A stretch of 64,000 nucleotides of DNA, from positions 2,087,454 to 2,151,453 of the forward strand of contig JAJEKV010000033.1 in assembly GCA_021234155.1 (NCBI GenBank). The letters run 5' to 3'. Each line of letters starts with the position of its first letter. Position 1 is the stretch's first letter. The notes beneath the pieces are model-generated. The model saw only the letters and a program-made list of their open reading frames with translations. It was not told the origin of the DNA and searched no databases. Positions 12,412 to 22,560 of the stretch are shown in pieces. The DNA is from Isoetes taiwanensis. Lineage: Eukaryota; Streptophyta; Lycopodiopsida; Isoetales; Isoetaceae. The position numbers and the translations under genes are program-made.

Positions 12412-14523
12412 ATGGCAAGATCTCCAGAATCTAGTGAGCATTTTTGTGATAAGTGGGGACTTCACAAATTAATACAGGCGACCGAAGTTATGGAGAAGAA
12501 GGGTATCCCAATATCTAGAAATATTGTGTTCGGTCTTTTGCAGCTATGCACGAAAACAAAGGACTTATATGGTGCAAAGCGAGTGCAGTACTTTGTGTAC
12601 CATCATAGGCTAAGTTCCGTTACCATTTTGTGGGACTATCTCATACGTCTTTTTGCCTGTTGTGGAAATTTGTTCGAGGCCAATGAAGCATTTAGCAAGG
12701 TTAAGAGACCAACCATACATACTTGGAGTGCAGTTATTGCAGCGAATATAAAGTTTGGCCAAGGTAAGAAAGCTCTTCAATTATACCGCACGATGAGATT
12801 ATTGAATGTGAAAGCCACAAAACATATATTTTTAGATATCCTTAAAGCATGTGCAATAACAGCAACCCTAATAGAGGGCAAGCTTGTGCATAACCAGATT
12901 ATTCAAAGACATCTTGGAGCAGATATTATCCTTGGGAGTACTCTTGTTGCCATGTATGCTAAATGTGGAAGCATACACGAGGCACAGGAACTGTTTAATA
13001 GATTACAAAGTAGAAATGTAGTTTCTTGGGGTGCAATGATTACAGGATATACTCATCATGGGCAATGCCATACTGCCCTACACCTTTATCAGCAAATGTC
13101 AGAGGAAGATATAAAGCCAGAAAAAGCTACATATTTGAGCATTCTGAAAGCATGTACCAGCATAGGAGCTTTAGAAGAAGGCAGGGCAGCACACAATCAA
13201 ATTATTCAAAGCGGACTAGAATCTGACGAGCTTGTCCGGAGCGCCCTTGTCAACATGTATGCAAAATGTGGAAACTTAGAGGCAGCACGAAATTTATTTG
13301 ATAAATTGCCAAATCAAAGTTTGGAATCCTGGAGTTCCATGATTGCTGGGTATGCATGGAATGATTGTGGTATTTCTGCTCTGGAATTATACAAAGATAT
13401 GCAGCACATTAGCATAAGACCAGATAGAGTGACATTTCTGAGTGCCTTAAAAGCATGTGGTAGCATTGGAGCTGTAGAGCATGGGCGGTTGATGCATGAC
13501 CAGATTGTAAAATGTGGGTTTGAGTTTGATATTGTAGTTGGAAATGCTCTTGTTGACATGTATGCCAAATGTGGGAGCCTAGATGAGGCGCATACAGTAT
13601 TTGACTGTTTACAGAACCAAGATGTTATCTCATGGGGAGCAATAATTTCTGGACACGCCAGGGCAGGCAATGTTGAGCTAGCTAAGCAGTACCTTGCTGC
13701 CATGCAACAAAGAGGCATCAGGCCAGATGATGTGACATTTACTAGTATTCTTGCTGCATGTAGTCATGCTGGCCTTCTAGATGAGGGCCATCAATTTTTC
13801 ATGTCAATGACAGCAGATCATGGAATTCTTGCAAATATTAACCATTGTACCTGCTTAATTGACCTTTTTGGCCGTGCTGGACGATTGAATGAGGCAGAAA
13901 GATTACTGTATTCTCTTAAACTAGATGCTATTGGGTGGACATCTTTGCTTACAGCCTGCAGGACATATGGCAATGTGGAAATAGGAAGGCGATGCTTTGA
14001 TCAAGTTATTGGCCTGGAGTATCATTGTGCAGCTGCATATATAACCATGGCCAACATCTTTAGAGATGCTCATCTATGGAATGATGCATGTGAAATTGAG
14101 CATCTGAGAAAATGTGCATGCGCATGGAAGAAACCTGGAAGGGCATGGATTGAGCTGAACAACCAAGTGCATGAGTTTGTTGTCGGTGACAAAAGTCATT
14201 CAGAAAATGATAAGATTTACTCTTTGCTGAAGGAATTACATTTACGTATGAAGGAGAAGGGATACATAAGTTTATTACCTGGACAAATGCATAAAGAAGA
14301 TGCCTTCTGTGGACATGCTGAAAGGTTGGCTATAGCTTTTGGAATTATTAGTACACTTCAAGGGGCAACTATACGAGTCACAAAGAATCTGAGAGTTTGC
14401 AACGACTGTCATTATGCATCAAAGCTTATATCTAATATTGAAAACAGAGAGATTGTAATAAGAGATTCTTATCGCATCCATCATTTCAAAAATGGGGAGT
14501 GTTCTTGTGGCGATTACTTCTAA
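12412..14523 (+). CDS. PPR-DYW protein, probable organellar RNA editing factor
   Basis: Intronless 703-aa protein of the PLS class of pentatricopeptide repeat proteins with E, E+ and DYW domains. Such proteins bind single organellar transcripts through the repeats, and the DYW domain acts as a cytidine deaminase for C-to-U editing. Repeats are clear from about residue 100 to 480, with MYAKCG three times (about residues 183, 284, 385), NVVSWGAMI and GAVEHGRLMHDQI. The E region (CTCLIDLFGRAGRLNEAERL) precedes a PG-box-like word (GRAWIELNNQVHEFVVGD). The deaminase signature HAERLAIAF, the CNDCH zinc ligands and the HHF...CSC second site are all present. Two oddities: the protein ends DYF, not DYW, and the stretch between PG box and HAE is shorter than usual. 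The ATG at 12412 is the first after an in-frame stop at 12367. No obvious transit peptide is visible, so targeting is inferred from the family. Confidence 0.93.
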   Translation: MARSPESSEHFCDKWGLHKLIQATEVMEKKGIPISRNIVFGLLQLCTKTKDLYGAKRVQYFVYHHRLSSVTILWDYLIRLFACCGNLFEANEAFSKVKRPTIHTWSAVIAANIKFGQGKKALQLYRTMRLLNVKATKHIFLDILKACAITATLIEGKLVHNQIIQRHLGADIILGSTLVAMYAKCGSIHEAQELFNRLQSRNVVSWGAMITGYTHHGQCHTALHLYQQMSEEDIKPEKATYLSILKACTSIGALEEGRAAHNQIIQSGLESDELVRSALVNMYAKCGNLEAARNLFDKLPNQSLESWSSMIAGYAWNDCGISALELYKDMQHISIRPDRVTFLSALKACGSIGAVEHGRLMHDQIVKCGFEFDIVVGNALVDMYAKCGSLDEAHTVFDCLQNQDVISWGAIISGHARAGNVELAKQYLAAMQQRGIRPDDVTFTSILAACSHAGLLDEGHQFFMSMTADHGILANINHCTCLIDLFGRAGRLNEAERLLYSLKLDAIGWTSLLTACRTYGNVEIGRRCFDQVIGLEYHCAAAYITMANIFRDAHLWNDACEIEHLRKCACAWKKPGRAWIELNNQVHEFVVGDKSHSENDKIYSLLKELHLRMKEKGYISLLPGQMHKEDAFCGHAERLAIAFGIISTLQGATIRVTKNLRVCNDCHYASKLISNIENREIVIRDSYRIHHFKNGECSCGDYF

Positions 14524-15427
14524 GGGTTGTCTTGAAATTCTATTTGTGTTTTAGGATATATATTCTTTTAGGCATGTATTTGGTGGGGTTTTTGGACATC
14601 AGGTGCAAACAATTTGCCTAATTCATCCCATTCTTTATCTTTCTATCAAAGGGAAATATATAGACAAGCCCTAGCCTTGTACGAAGACAAGATTCGGACA
14701 TCTGGCCTTGCCAAGGCTACCCTTGGTTAGACCAGACTTATCAGCTCCACTTGTATATAGGAAATTGACGTATACAAAATAATGTAGTTCCTTTAGTTCA
14801 CTCTCCAAAGCATACAACAACCTCTAAGTCGCCTCTTTAAGGCTTTCGTCAAAATATGGGGATTAATTAAGAGCATTCATGTATACGTATGAATATGCAA
14901 AATTCACTCAGATGACTTGAATGCTTGCTTCATAATGCAAGCTTTGGAATGTTAGTGGCTTAGAGAATGCACATTGAAAAGGAGGAAATCAAGCCTACAC
15001 CTTGTAGGCCAAACAAGCATCTATTAGCACATTTTCCATGAAGCTAAATGCAAAACAATTGCATCTATTTGCACAAGTGCACAACTGTTCAGATTGCGGG
15101 TGGTAGCTAGGCTGAGAGCTAGGGGGATGTAGGGCATGTGACTGTTGTGAGATGGACGGACTCTAGATATCAAAACTAGTTGTCTAGTGTGTCAAAATTG
15201 CATGTCTTTGAGCTATACCTACTGCATCCTGAACTAGTAGAACAACAATAATTTCTTAAGAGAGACCAACTAAGGCTAGGAAAAGAATTAATTCCATTAA
15301 TGGGAGTACAAGCTAAGGAGGGGTCAACATTGCTATTGATGAATCATGGATAAGAAGGCCCCCAATAATATCACATCTATTTTGTGAAAATAATACATAG
15401 GCAATTGAATTGATGTTTAGAAGATCT
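14524..15427. other. 3' flank of the PPR gene, nothing else recognised
   Basis: AT-rich sequence between the PPR stop and the minus-strand LINE tail. I see no gene, transposon end or RNA. Confidence 0.45.
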
Positions 15428-15516
15428 AAAAAAATTTTTATTTTTATTTTTTTGAAGGACGACAAGCTTTATTTACCAATCAAAATTATAAGAACATAAA
15501 ATGCAAAGACATGATT

Positions 15517-15598
<82 letters not shown>

Positions 15599-17890
15599 TT
15601 TTAACTCCAGCGGACAACCTGATCCAACTGAGCACAACCACCTGTTTATGCATAAGAATAAATCTGAAGGTAAGTATGCCAAAATAGTACTTTCTTCTCT
15701 TGATCAAGAGAAGAACGATTATAAGCCATAACAATTTTATTCTGTATCCACCGAAGAAGAATCTCGTCAGCAGTATCCATGCCCTTAAAGATAAACAGTC
15801 TCCTTCTCTTCCAGATCGACATGAAAAGCTCGTTTCTGCCATTTATGCCATGCATTAGGACAGATAGTAAGCAAAACTTGCTAGCTAGATCGAGACGTGC
15901 CAAATAGGGTTAACAACCAAGACCATGCCTGCCAAAGCCGCTCACACAAGAAAAAACAATGCTCAATACTCTCAACCTTTTGATTACATAAAGGACAGAG
16001 CTCTGAAATCCGATTATCAATTTTATGGACCAGCCTATTAACTCTGAGGCATCTATGGATCACTTGCCACCACAAAAAACTGCCACTTTGGGATAAAGCA
16101 ACTTATCCCAAACCCATGTCTAAACACTTTTTCATGGTGGAGGGGAATTTGAAGATGCCATCTATTAGACGAAGGCAAGATTTCAGTAGAAGCAATTTAT
16201 ACACAGAAGAAACAAAGCGCCCTGGCTTGATACCCTGATGGCAATTCCATACAGTTACTTCAATTTGTGGGCCAGAATCCTGTGGCAACAATGCAGCAAT
16301 ACGAGTCCAAATTACTCTATCCCATGTGTACAACAAAAATTTTGTTCTAAATGCTTCCCATGACATTAGATGACCAGACTCTAACCAAGTTGCAATAGTG
16401 CTTATACCAGCTACTATCCATCGTCATTGTGTCTTTGGATGAACAACAACATTTAGAGGCCCATTCTCAGAAAAGGAATCCACCAGCATGGAGTAGACAG
16501 TTATCTAACATTCCAAGACCACCAGTTGCCTTAGGTTTAATGCACTTCGTCCAAGACCTTGACCACAACTCCTACTTCATTTCCACCCCAAATAAAATTC
16601 GTGACAACATGCACAATCTCCTCCATCTTACACTGAGGAGCTAATAGAGCAGATGCATGTAGATATGAGTATTACTAAGAACACATTTAGCCACAGTGAT
16701 TCTTCTGGGCATGGATAGTTTAGCTGTATTCTACCAAAATAACTTCTTTTGCAACCCTGTAATAATTTCATCCCAAGCATCTGAAGCGGAGATGTGAATT
16801 CTGACAGGAATACCAAGCAACTACGTGGTATTGCCATGCAGAAGAATCTTCCATGGATAGTCTAGAATATAAGGAGAGATGGGACTGTCCAACGTCCACA
16901 AAGCAATACACTTTTGCCAACCCACAAGAACTCATGATGCTAAGGAGAATGTATCTAATAATAGCATAGCATTATAAAGATTTTCAGCCTCGGCAATTAG
17001 GAATGAAAAAGTGTCATTAGCATATTAATGGCATACCTCTTGAGAACCATTGTCCATTGGCAGACCTTGAATGATGCCATCCTGGGTAGCCACAAAGAAA
17101 AGCTGGAATAATACCTTTGCCACAACTGTGAAGAGCAAGGGTGCTAAGGGGCAACCTTGCTGAATTCCTCTACCCACTACAAAAATATCAGATGGGTCGC
17201 CCTGAAAAAGTACAGTAGACCTTGCTGAGCTATGAAGCTTCATGACATTTCTTGTAAATGACTCCCCAAATCCAAGAGCAAGAAGTCACTTCTCCAAGAA
17301 AACCCAAACAACATTATCGTAAGCTTTAGCGAAATCAAGCTTAAGATACATCGCTCTATGACCCTGTAACCGGGCTCAATATATTCCTTCATATGCAGCA
17401 GCCACGTTATGAGAATACAGCGACAAGGGAGAAAGCCAGATTGTGTTGACGAGATAGAGTCAGCCAAAATGTCTTGATCTTTTTCTGTCAATGTCTTAGC
17501 AAAGATCTTATACACAGAGGAAAGCAATGTAATAGGTCGCCAATCAGAAATAGTCTTGGGTTTCTTGCTCTTTGGAATGAGGAAATGATACACGTGTTCA
17601 ACTATCAAGGCACTTAAATCTCTAAAACTCACAAAAGGCATCATATACATCATCCTCCAACTAGTCCCAGCACTTCTGAAAGAATTCAATAGGGAAGCCA
17701 TCCAGACTAGGGCATTTGTCCTTTTCTAAGAGAGCCACAACTCCCTTCAAATTCTCCTTCACAATATTGGACTTAAGAAGCAACATCTGCTCTTCGGAAA
17801 TAATGCAATGCACCTTAGTCAATACAGCCGATTGCATGTCCTCTTGAAAGGGCAATAGGCATCGTGCAAAGAATGAACAAAAGATCTAAG
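15428..17890 (-). mobile_element. decayed LINE (non-LTR retrotransposon), 5'-truncated
   Basis: Minus-strand fragments follow the order of an L1-type ORF2. From 5' to 3' on that strand they are a pre-RT segment (about 17855-17661, LLEKDKCPSLDGFPIEFFQ), RT finger and palm (17701-17240: ISDWRPITLLSSVYKI, SSTQSGFLPCR), the GIQQGCPLAPLLF motif (near 17160), and a degenerate active site reading YANDT in place of YADD just before a stop near 17040. Thumb pieces (near 16837-16628) and a zf-RVT region (16075-15881: SELCPLCNQKVESIEHCFFLC) follow. The frames are broken by many stops and shifts. The endonuclease and ORF1 are absent. The 3' UTR carries a long GATA microsatellite, an AATAAA word and an A-rich tail ending near 15428. 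No target duplication was identified. Confidence 0.82.
15517..15598. repeat. (GATA)n microsatellite inside a LINE 3' UTR
   Basis: About twenty uninterrupted tetranucleotide units. It sits between the last LINE coding remnant and the A-rich LINE tail, so it probably expanded inside the element's 3' UTR. Confidence 0.95.
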
Positions 17891-19266
17891 ATTATTATCC
17901 AAAATGTAGAGCGTTACAAACTTATTGCTTATATAATTTGAGGATGATGCTTTTGATTATGCATACTTCATGGACCTATAATGATCATGATTAATTGTGA
18001 TGATTTGAGAAAGAGGTACCTCCCGAACTCTTTGAACTGAACTGGTTTATAGTTTACAAATCTACCTTGGTTAAATAGCATATTAAAGCAATGAAAGAAA
18101 AGGCAATGACTATGGAAATCTCCTTAGGCAAGCCAATCATCATTGAAAGTATTATAGTTTGAAGCTTTATGAACCATTACACAACTAATCGAGTTGAAAT
18201 AGCCTTTCACCTTATTAATTTATTTGCTGATACTGTTGCATTAAGAATGCATGAAGGGCAGCATCTATTGATAACGAATTATTTAAGTCTCTAACCTAAC
18301 CTAACTGCGGCCACCTCGTGGTTTTACAAGCCATAAAACCCCCGACCCAGCAATTACCTAATACATCACATGTCCTAGGCATCCATCCTTCCATCATCCT
18401 CCTAGTAAATTGTGCAAAATTTTGTCAATAACAAATAATGCAGTAGCCTAGTAAACATACCATTGAACAATTGACATACCACTGAAAGATCCCAATTGTT
18501 ATCTTAATTATCCATGTGAGCTAAGGTTATGTCAATTACACTTCTTTTAATTGCCACATGGTTTCCATGACGAATGAAGGAGCTTTCAAGCTCACATCCA
18601 TGTAAAAGATATGGTTTGAAGTTTCTTGGTTCCTACATTCCAATGGGCTACAACAATCACTATATTTAGCATGATTTTATTTTGTAGGTAAATGGAAAGG
18701 GTCGGGCACCTTAAGATGGTAATTTCACTAGCACAATCAAGTTTCTAACCTTGCATGCAAAATGCAGTGATTTTAGTTACCCAAAATGGCTGCTTTCAAG
18801 ATTCCTAAAATGATCTGTATCATCGTTCCCTATTAGACTTCGGGTCATTTGGAAATAAGCAGTCTAAGAGGTGTGCAAAGATTGCCTTGTTAGTGAAGCT
18901 CCTAGAAAATTCTTTTTCTTAGTACCCTCTTGAGAATTCGCAATTGGATGCAAGCAAACACTTGGGGGTTCATCCACCTCCCTAGAGCCTCACACAAAGT
19001 TATAGATACATGGCAACCAAAAGCAAGGATTTGAAATTCCACTCTGATAAAGAAGTCATTATGCTATTCCTACCAATGGCGCTAATATGGACAGTGTGGT
19101 ATAGTAGGGGCAGATATAGAGGTGTTTTAAAAAATTTCAAATGTAGGCATAAATCGTTTAATTGCATATCAGATATTCAATTGTGTGACAATTCAGTCCC
19201 CCTTCTTTGTTCTGGTGTTGAATACAAGCAGCATATTTCATTTGTAGGTGCAATCAAAATTCAATG
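17891..19266. other. intergenic, nothing recognised
   Basis: No gene or RNA that I can support between the LINE remnant and the 3' end of the prfB gene. A 92-codon plus-strand frame at 19010-19288 overlaps the prfB 3' exon antisense and shows no family motif. Confidence 0.4.
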
Positions 19267-21602
19267 TCACAAACTTGTGGAATCCTGAGGAGCTGACTGT
19301 TTTGACATCAAATAAGCATTCATAAATGGTTCCAACTCCCCATCCATCACAGCAGCAACATCTGAAGTTTCGACTCCAGTCCTAAGATCCTTCACTAGTT
19401 TATACGGATGAAAAACATAATTTCTTATTTGTTGGCCCCATTCAGCCTTTACAACATCACCTCTGATCTCTTTGATTTCTGCAGCTCTCTGCTCCTGTGC
19501 TATAACTAGCAGCTTCGACTTCAGCAAAGCAAGAGCTTTTGCCTTGTTTAATAGTTGAGTTCTTTCCTCTGAAAACAAGAAAAACAGTTACATCTTAATC
19601 AGTACATATTCTTGCTTCTGAATATATTTTGCAAATTCTTATCTTGCAAATTCTTTTCCCTAACATGAGGACGCTTATTTGCCTAAGCTCCCAAGATGCC
19701 GAGGTTGAACAATTAAAGCCAGAGCTTATAATATAATCCTAAAATGTAATTGTTAAAAGCTGCATTCTGACCTGTACATCGAACTGCTATACCAGTGGGT
19801 ACATGCAAGATACGAACTGCTGTTTCAACTTTATTAACATTTTGGCCTCCTTTCCCACCAGCTCTGGAAGTTGAAATCTCGAGGTCGGTGTCAGGTATAT
19901 CAACATTTAATGCATCTTCCTCAAGCAAAGGCATAATTTCCACTGCTGCAAAGCTTGTCTGCGCAAATGCACAAGGTTCACATGCCTCTCCAGAATATAA
20001 AAACGAACAAGTCCTAATACAACAAAAGAAAGAAAATGCTTAACCTGACGAAGGCCCTTTGCGTTGAATGGAGATTGCCGAACTAGCCTATGGGTTCCCT
20101 TTTCTCCAGACAAGTATCCATATGCAAAACGACCATCCACCTCTATTGTAGCAGATTTGATACCAGCCTCCTCACCTGGGGATCTTTCCAGCACTTTTAC
20201 TTGATACCCTTGACGATCACCCCAGCGCAAGTACATTCGAAGAAGCATGTCAGCCCAATCCTGTTCTGAAAGCACAGAAGCAAATTTAAGGCACCAGAAA
20301 CTTATGAGACTTCTCATGAGGCCACCATGAAAATCTGTTAATTTCATAAAAAAGTGAAGACCTGTGCATCTGTTCCCCCTGCTCCAGCTGATATTGTTAA
20401 TCGCGCGCCCTCTTTGTCATAAGGACCACATAGAAGTTTGTTTATTTCAAATTTATCCAGAGATAGTTTTAACCAAGAGACTATTTCCTGAGCTTCAACA
20501 AGGATGTCTGTATCCGGTACTTCCATTTCCTCCATAAGTTGAACATTTAACTCAGCATCCTCAACCTGCAAGTGAGCATAAGATGACACGATGTTGACAA
20601 CCAGAAAGAGCAGTTGATTTGACATTGTAAATGACCAATACAAGTAATATGATATATGCATTACCTTGCAACCACGAACAAATCCAAGCTTTTATTTTAG
20701 AAACAAAGTAAGGGTGTTAGGGCTTTTAAATTTCAATATCGATGGTGCCATGGGCTTTAACTATTTTTACATTTTAGCATCACCTTATGAAGAAAAAATG
20801 AATCCTGAGTGGTAATAATGGCATCACACAAAAATACGTAGACTTAAAGCTTGGTCTCTTTTAATAAACTCATCTATATTTTAAGAAATAATAAACTCTC
20901 ATGCATTATGCGATCATCTCTTGCAAGAAATCTAGAAATCCCTTGAAAAGTGTATGTTTAAGATGTCCAGGATAGTTTAACTTAGTGCATAACATTGTGC
21001 ATCCAATAAGGCTACAGTTTTTACTGCAAATGGCAAAGTCTGCATAGACTACGAAAAACAGAAAAATGTACTCACCTTCCTCCTGAAAGACTGAAGCAAA
21101 TTGACATTATCTTTCAAATCGTTCAGCTTGGTAAGGATTTTTTGGGCCTTTGAAGGATCATCCCACAAAGATGTATCTGCAGCCTGATGCTCCAAATCGG
21201 CGATGGCTGCCAGTTGCTCTTCCAATCTAGCAGATTCCAGAATACATTGGGCCCTTTTGCCCACATCCTCGACCTCTTTCCGAACAGCATAAAATTCTGT
21301 AAGCAAAATCTGGGAAACTAAGAGCGAAATCACAAGCATAAAAAGACATGTTAATTTTTTTTTAGCAAACCTTGTTCCTTTCCGGTATCGACTGCTGATT
21401 CTGCAGCCGCTGAAGCGCAAACAGTGAGTGGCCTCTTCGTGGAAGTTGAACGCCAAAGAATGCGCCGGAATTGCGATAAATTTTTATTTTGAGAACAAAA
21501 ATTTCCTGATGCCTTGAGTTCGGAAGGGATATGAGAGCTAAAAGAAGGGGGAACGAGCGTCAGACCAAAGGATGCCATAGCCAGACTATGCAATGCTGCC
21601 AC
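19267..21602 (-). CDS. prfB: plastid peptide chain release factor 2 (prfB/HCF109 type), six exons
   Basis: Releases finished polypeptides at UGA and UAA codons, here probably in chloroplasts. Exons on the minus strand, with GT-AG borders and consistent phases: 21602-21371, 21296-21076, 20565-20362, 20260-20045, 19958-19772, 19568-19267. Joined they give 1362 nt, 453 aa, the usual size of the plant plastid protein. Exon 1 encodes a Ser/Thr-rich N terminus ending in TVCASAAA, consistent with a transit peptide. Exon 2 holds the helical N-terminal domain ([20 protein letters not shown]). Exon 3 ends with the family signature [11 protein letters not shown], and exon 4 starts [13 protein letters not shown]. 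The stop-codon-recognising SPF tripeptide lies in [16 protein letters not shown] (exon 4), and the catalytic GGQ in [17 protein letters not shown] (exon 5). No frame break is seen. Regulation is not visible in the sequence. Confidence 0.95.
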
Positions 21603-21676
21603 TTAACTTTACATCGTCCAAACACAATCCATGTAAACAATGACAACTATTAAGGAAAAATACCTATTTATTTTTA

Positions 21677-22364
21677 GGGAAATTTACCAAAATAACCTTA
21701 ATTGTTCACTTAATTCCCAAAAAGCCCTTTGTATTTTTTAAATTCCCAAAATGCCCTTAAGTATTTTCCCAAATAGAACTTGTATTTTATAAATTACCAA
21801 AAATCATGTTTTCACAATAGATGGTCATTCTTTACACAGGGAAGTGTTTCTTACAGATCACAACAATCTGGAAAATAAATTTTGGAACATCATATTAAGA
21901 CAAAATATGCAATGGAAATATCAAATAGGATTTCTGCAACTGTGTTCATTATGGCCACCATCAACAGAACGTGTGCACTTGTATACACGCTTTTCTCTAT
22001 CCCCGTCTTCTGCCCTATCTTGTTTCCTTTTAGGCCTGCCAGGTGGACGACATGTTGTAGAAGGTAGCATTTCATTATTTTCAAGAAATTCAATATCTGG
22101 TGGATAAATAGCTCTAACATATGAATAGCAAAATGATCTCAACAAATAACCTGAATTGGTTTCAAATTCTTGTGATTTGCAAAAAACACTTCCCCGTGTC
22201 AAGAATGAGCATCTATTGTGAAAACGTATTTTTTAGTGATTTTTATAATACAAAGAGCTATTTGGGAAAATACTTAAGAATTAAGGGCATTTTGGGAATT
22301 TAAAAAATACAAAGGGCTTTTTGGGAATTAAGCGAACAATTAAGGTTATTTTGGTAAATTTCCC
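21677..22364 (-). mobile_element. non-autonomous Mutator-like element with transposase C-terminal remnant
   Basis: A 688-bp element has terminal inverted repeats about 160 bp long, beginning GGGAAATTTACCAAAATAAC on the left and ending with the complementary sequence on the right. It is flanked by the perfect 9-bp direct duplication TTATTTTTA (21668-21676 and 22365-22373), as is typical of MULEs. The interior on the minus strand (about 22202-21921) encodes PPGRPKRKQ, then KCTRSVDGGHNEHSC. This resembles the basic stretch plus C-x2-C-x4-H-x4-C zinc knuckle at the end of plant MULE transposases. The first cysteine pair is spoiled and no transposase core is left, so mobility would depend on an autonomous partner. 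It sits about 75 bp upstream of the prfB start and may affect that promoter. Confidence 0.88.
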
Positions 22365-22455
22365 TTATTTTTACAAGAACATTATCGCGGCTTGGCCGCC
22401 GCGAACATTTCTCTTTCCCACTTCCCTTGCATTTAGGGAAGTGAGTCAGTACATA

Positions 22456-22560
22456 GGGATATTTGTGGCATAGGATTTGAACCTAATTCTTTTGTTCGAC
22501 TTGTTGGGATATTTGTGGCATAGGATTTGAACCTATGCTAATTCTTTTGTTCGACTTGTT
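22456..22560. repeat. tandem duplication, about 50 bp x 2
   Basis: The segment at 22456-22505 is repeated at once at 22506-22560. The second copy has a 5-base insertion after GATTTGAACCTA. Both contain GGATTTGAACCTA, which on the minus strand looks like a tRNA T-arm, but no tRNA can be folded. Confidence 0.9.

Noticed and set aside
13314-13718. 134-codon minus-strand frame inside the PPR gene
   Set aside because: It is antisense to conserved PPR repeats and has no coding signature of its own.
22465-22478. tRNA T-arm-like word (AGGTTCAAATCCT on the minus strand) in the tandem duplication
   Set aside because: No matching acceptor, D or anticodon arms can be placed on either side; the word is short enough to be chance.
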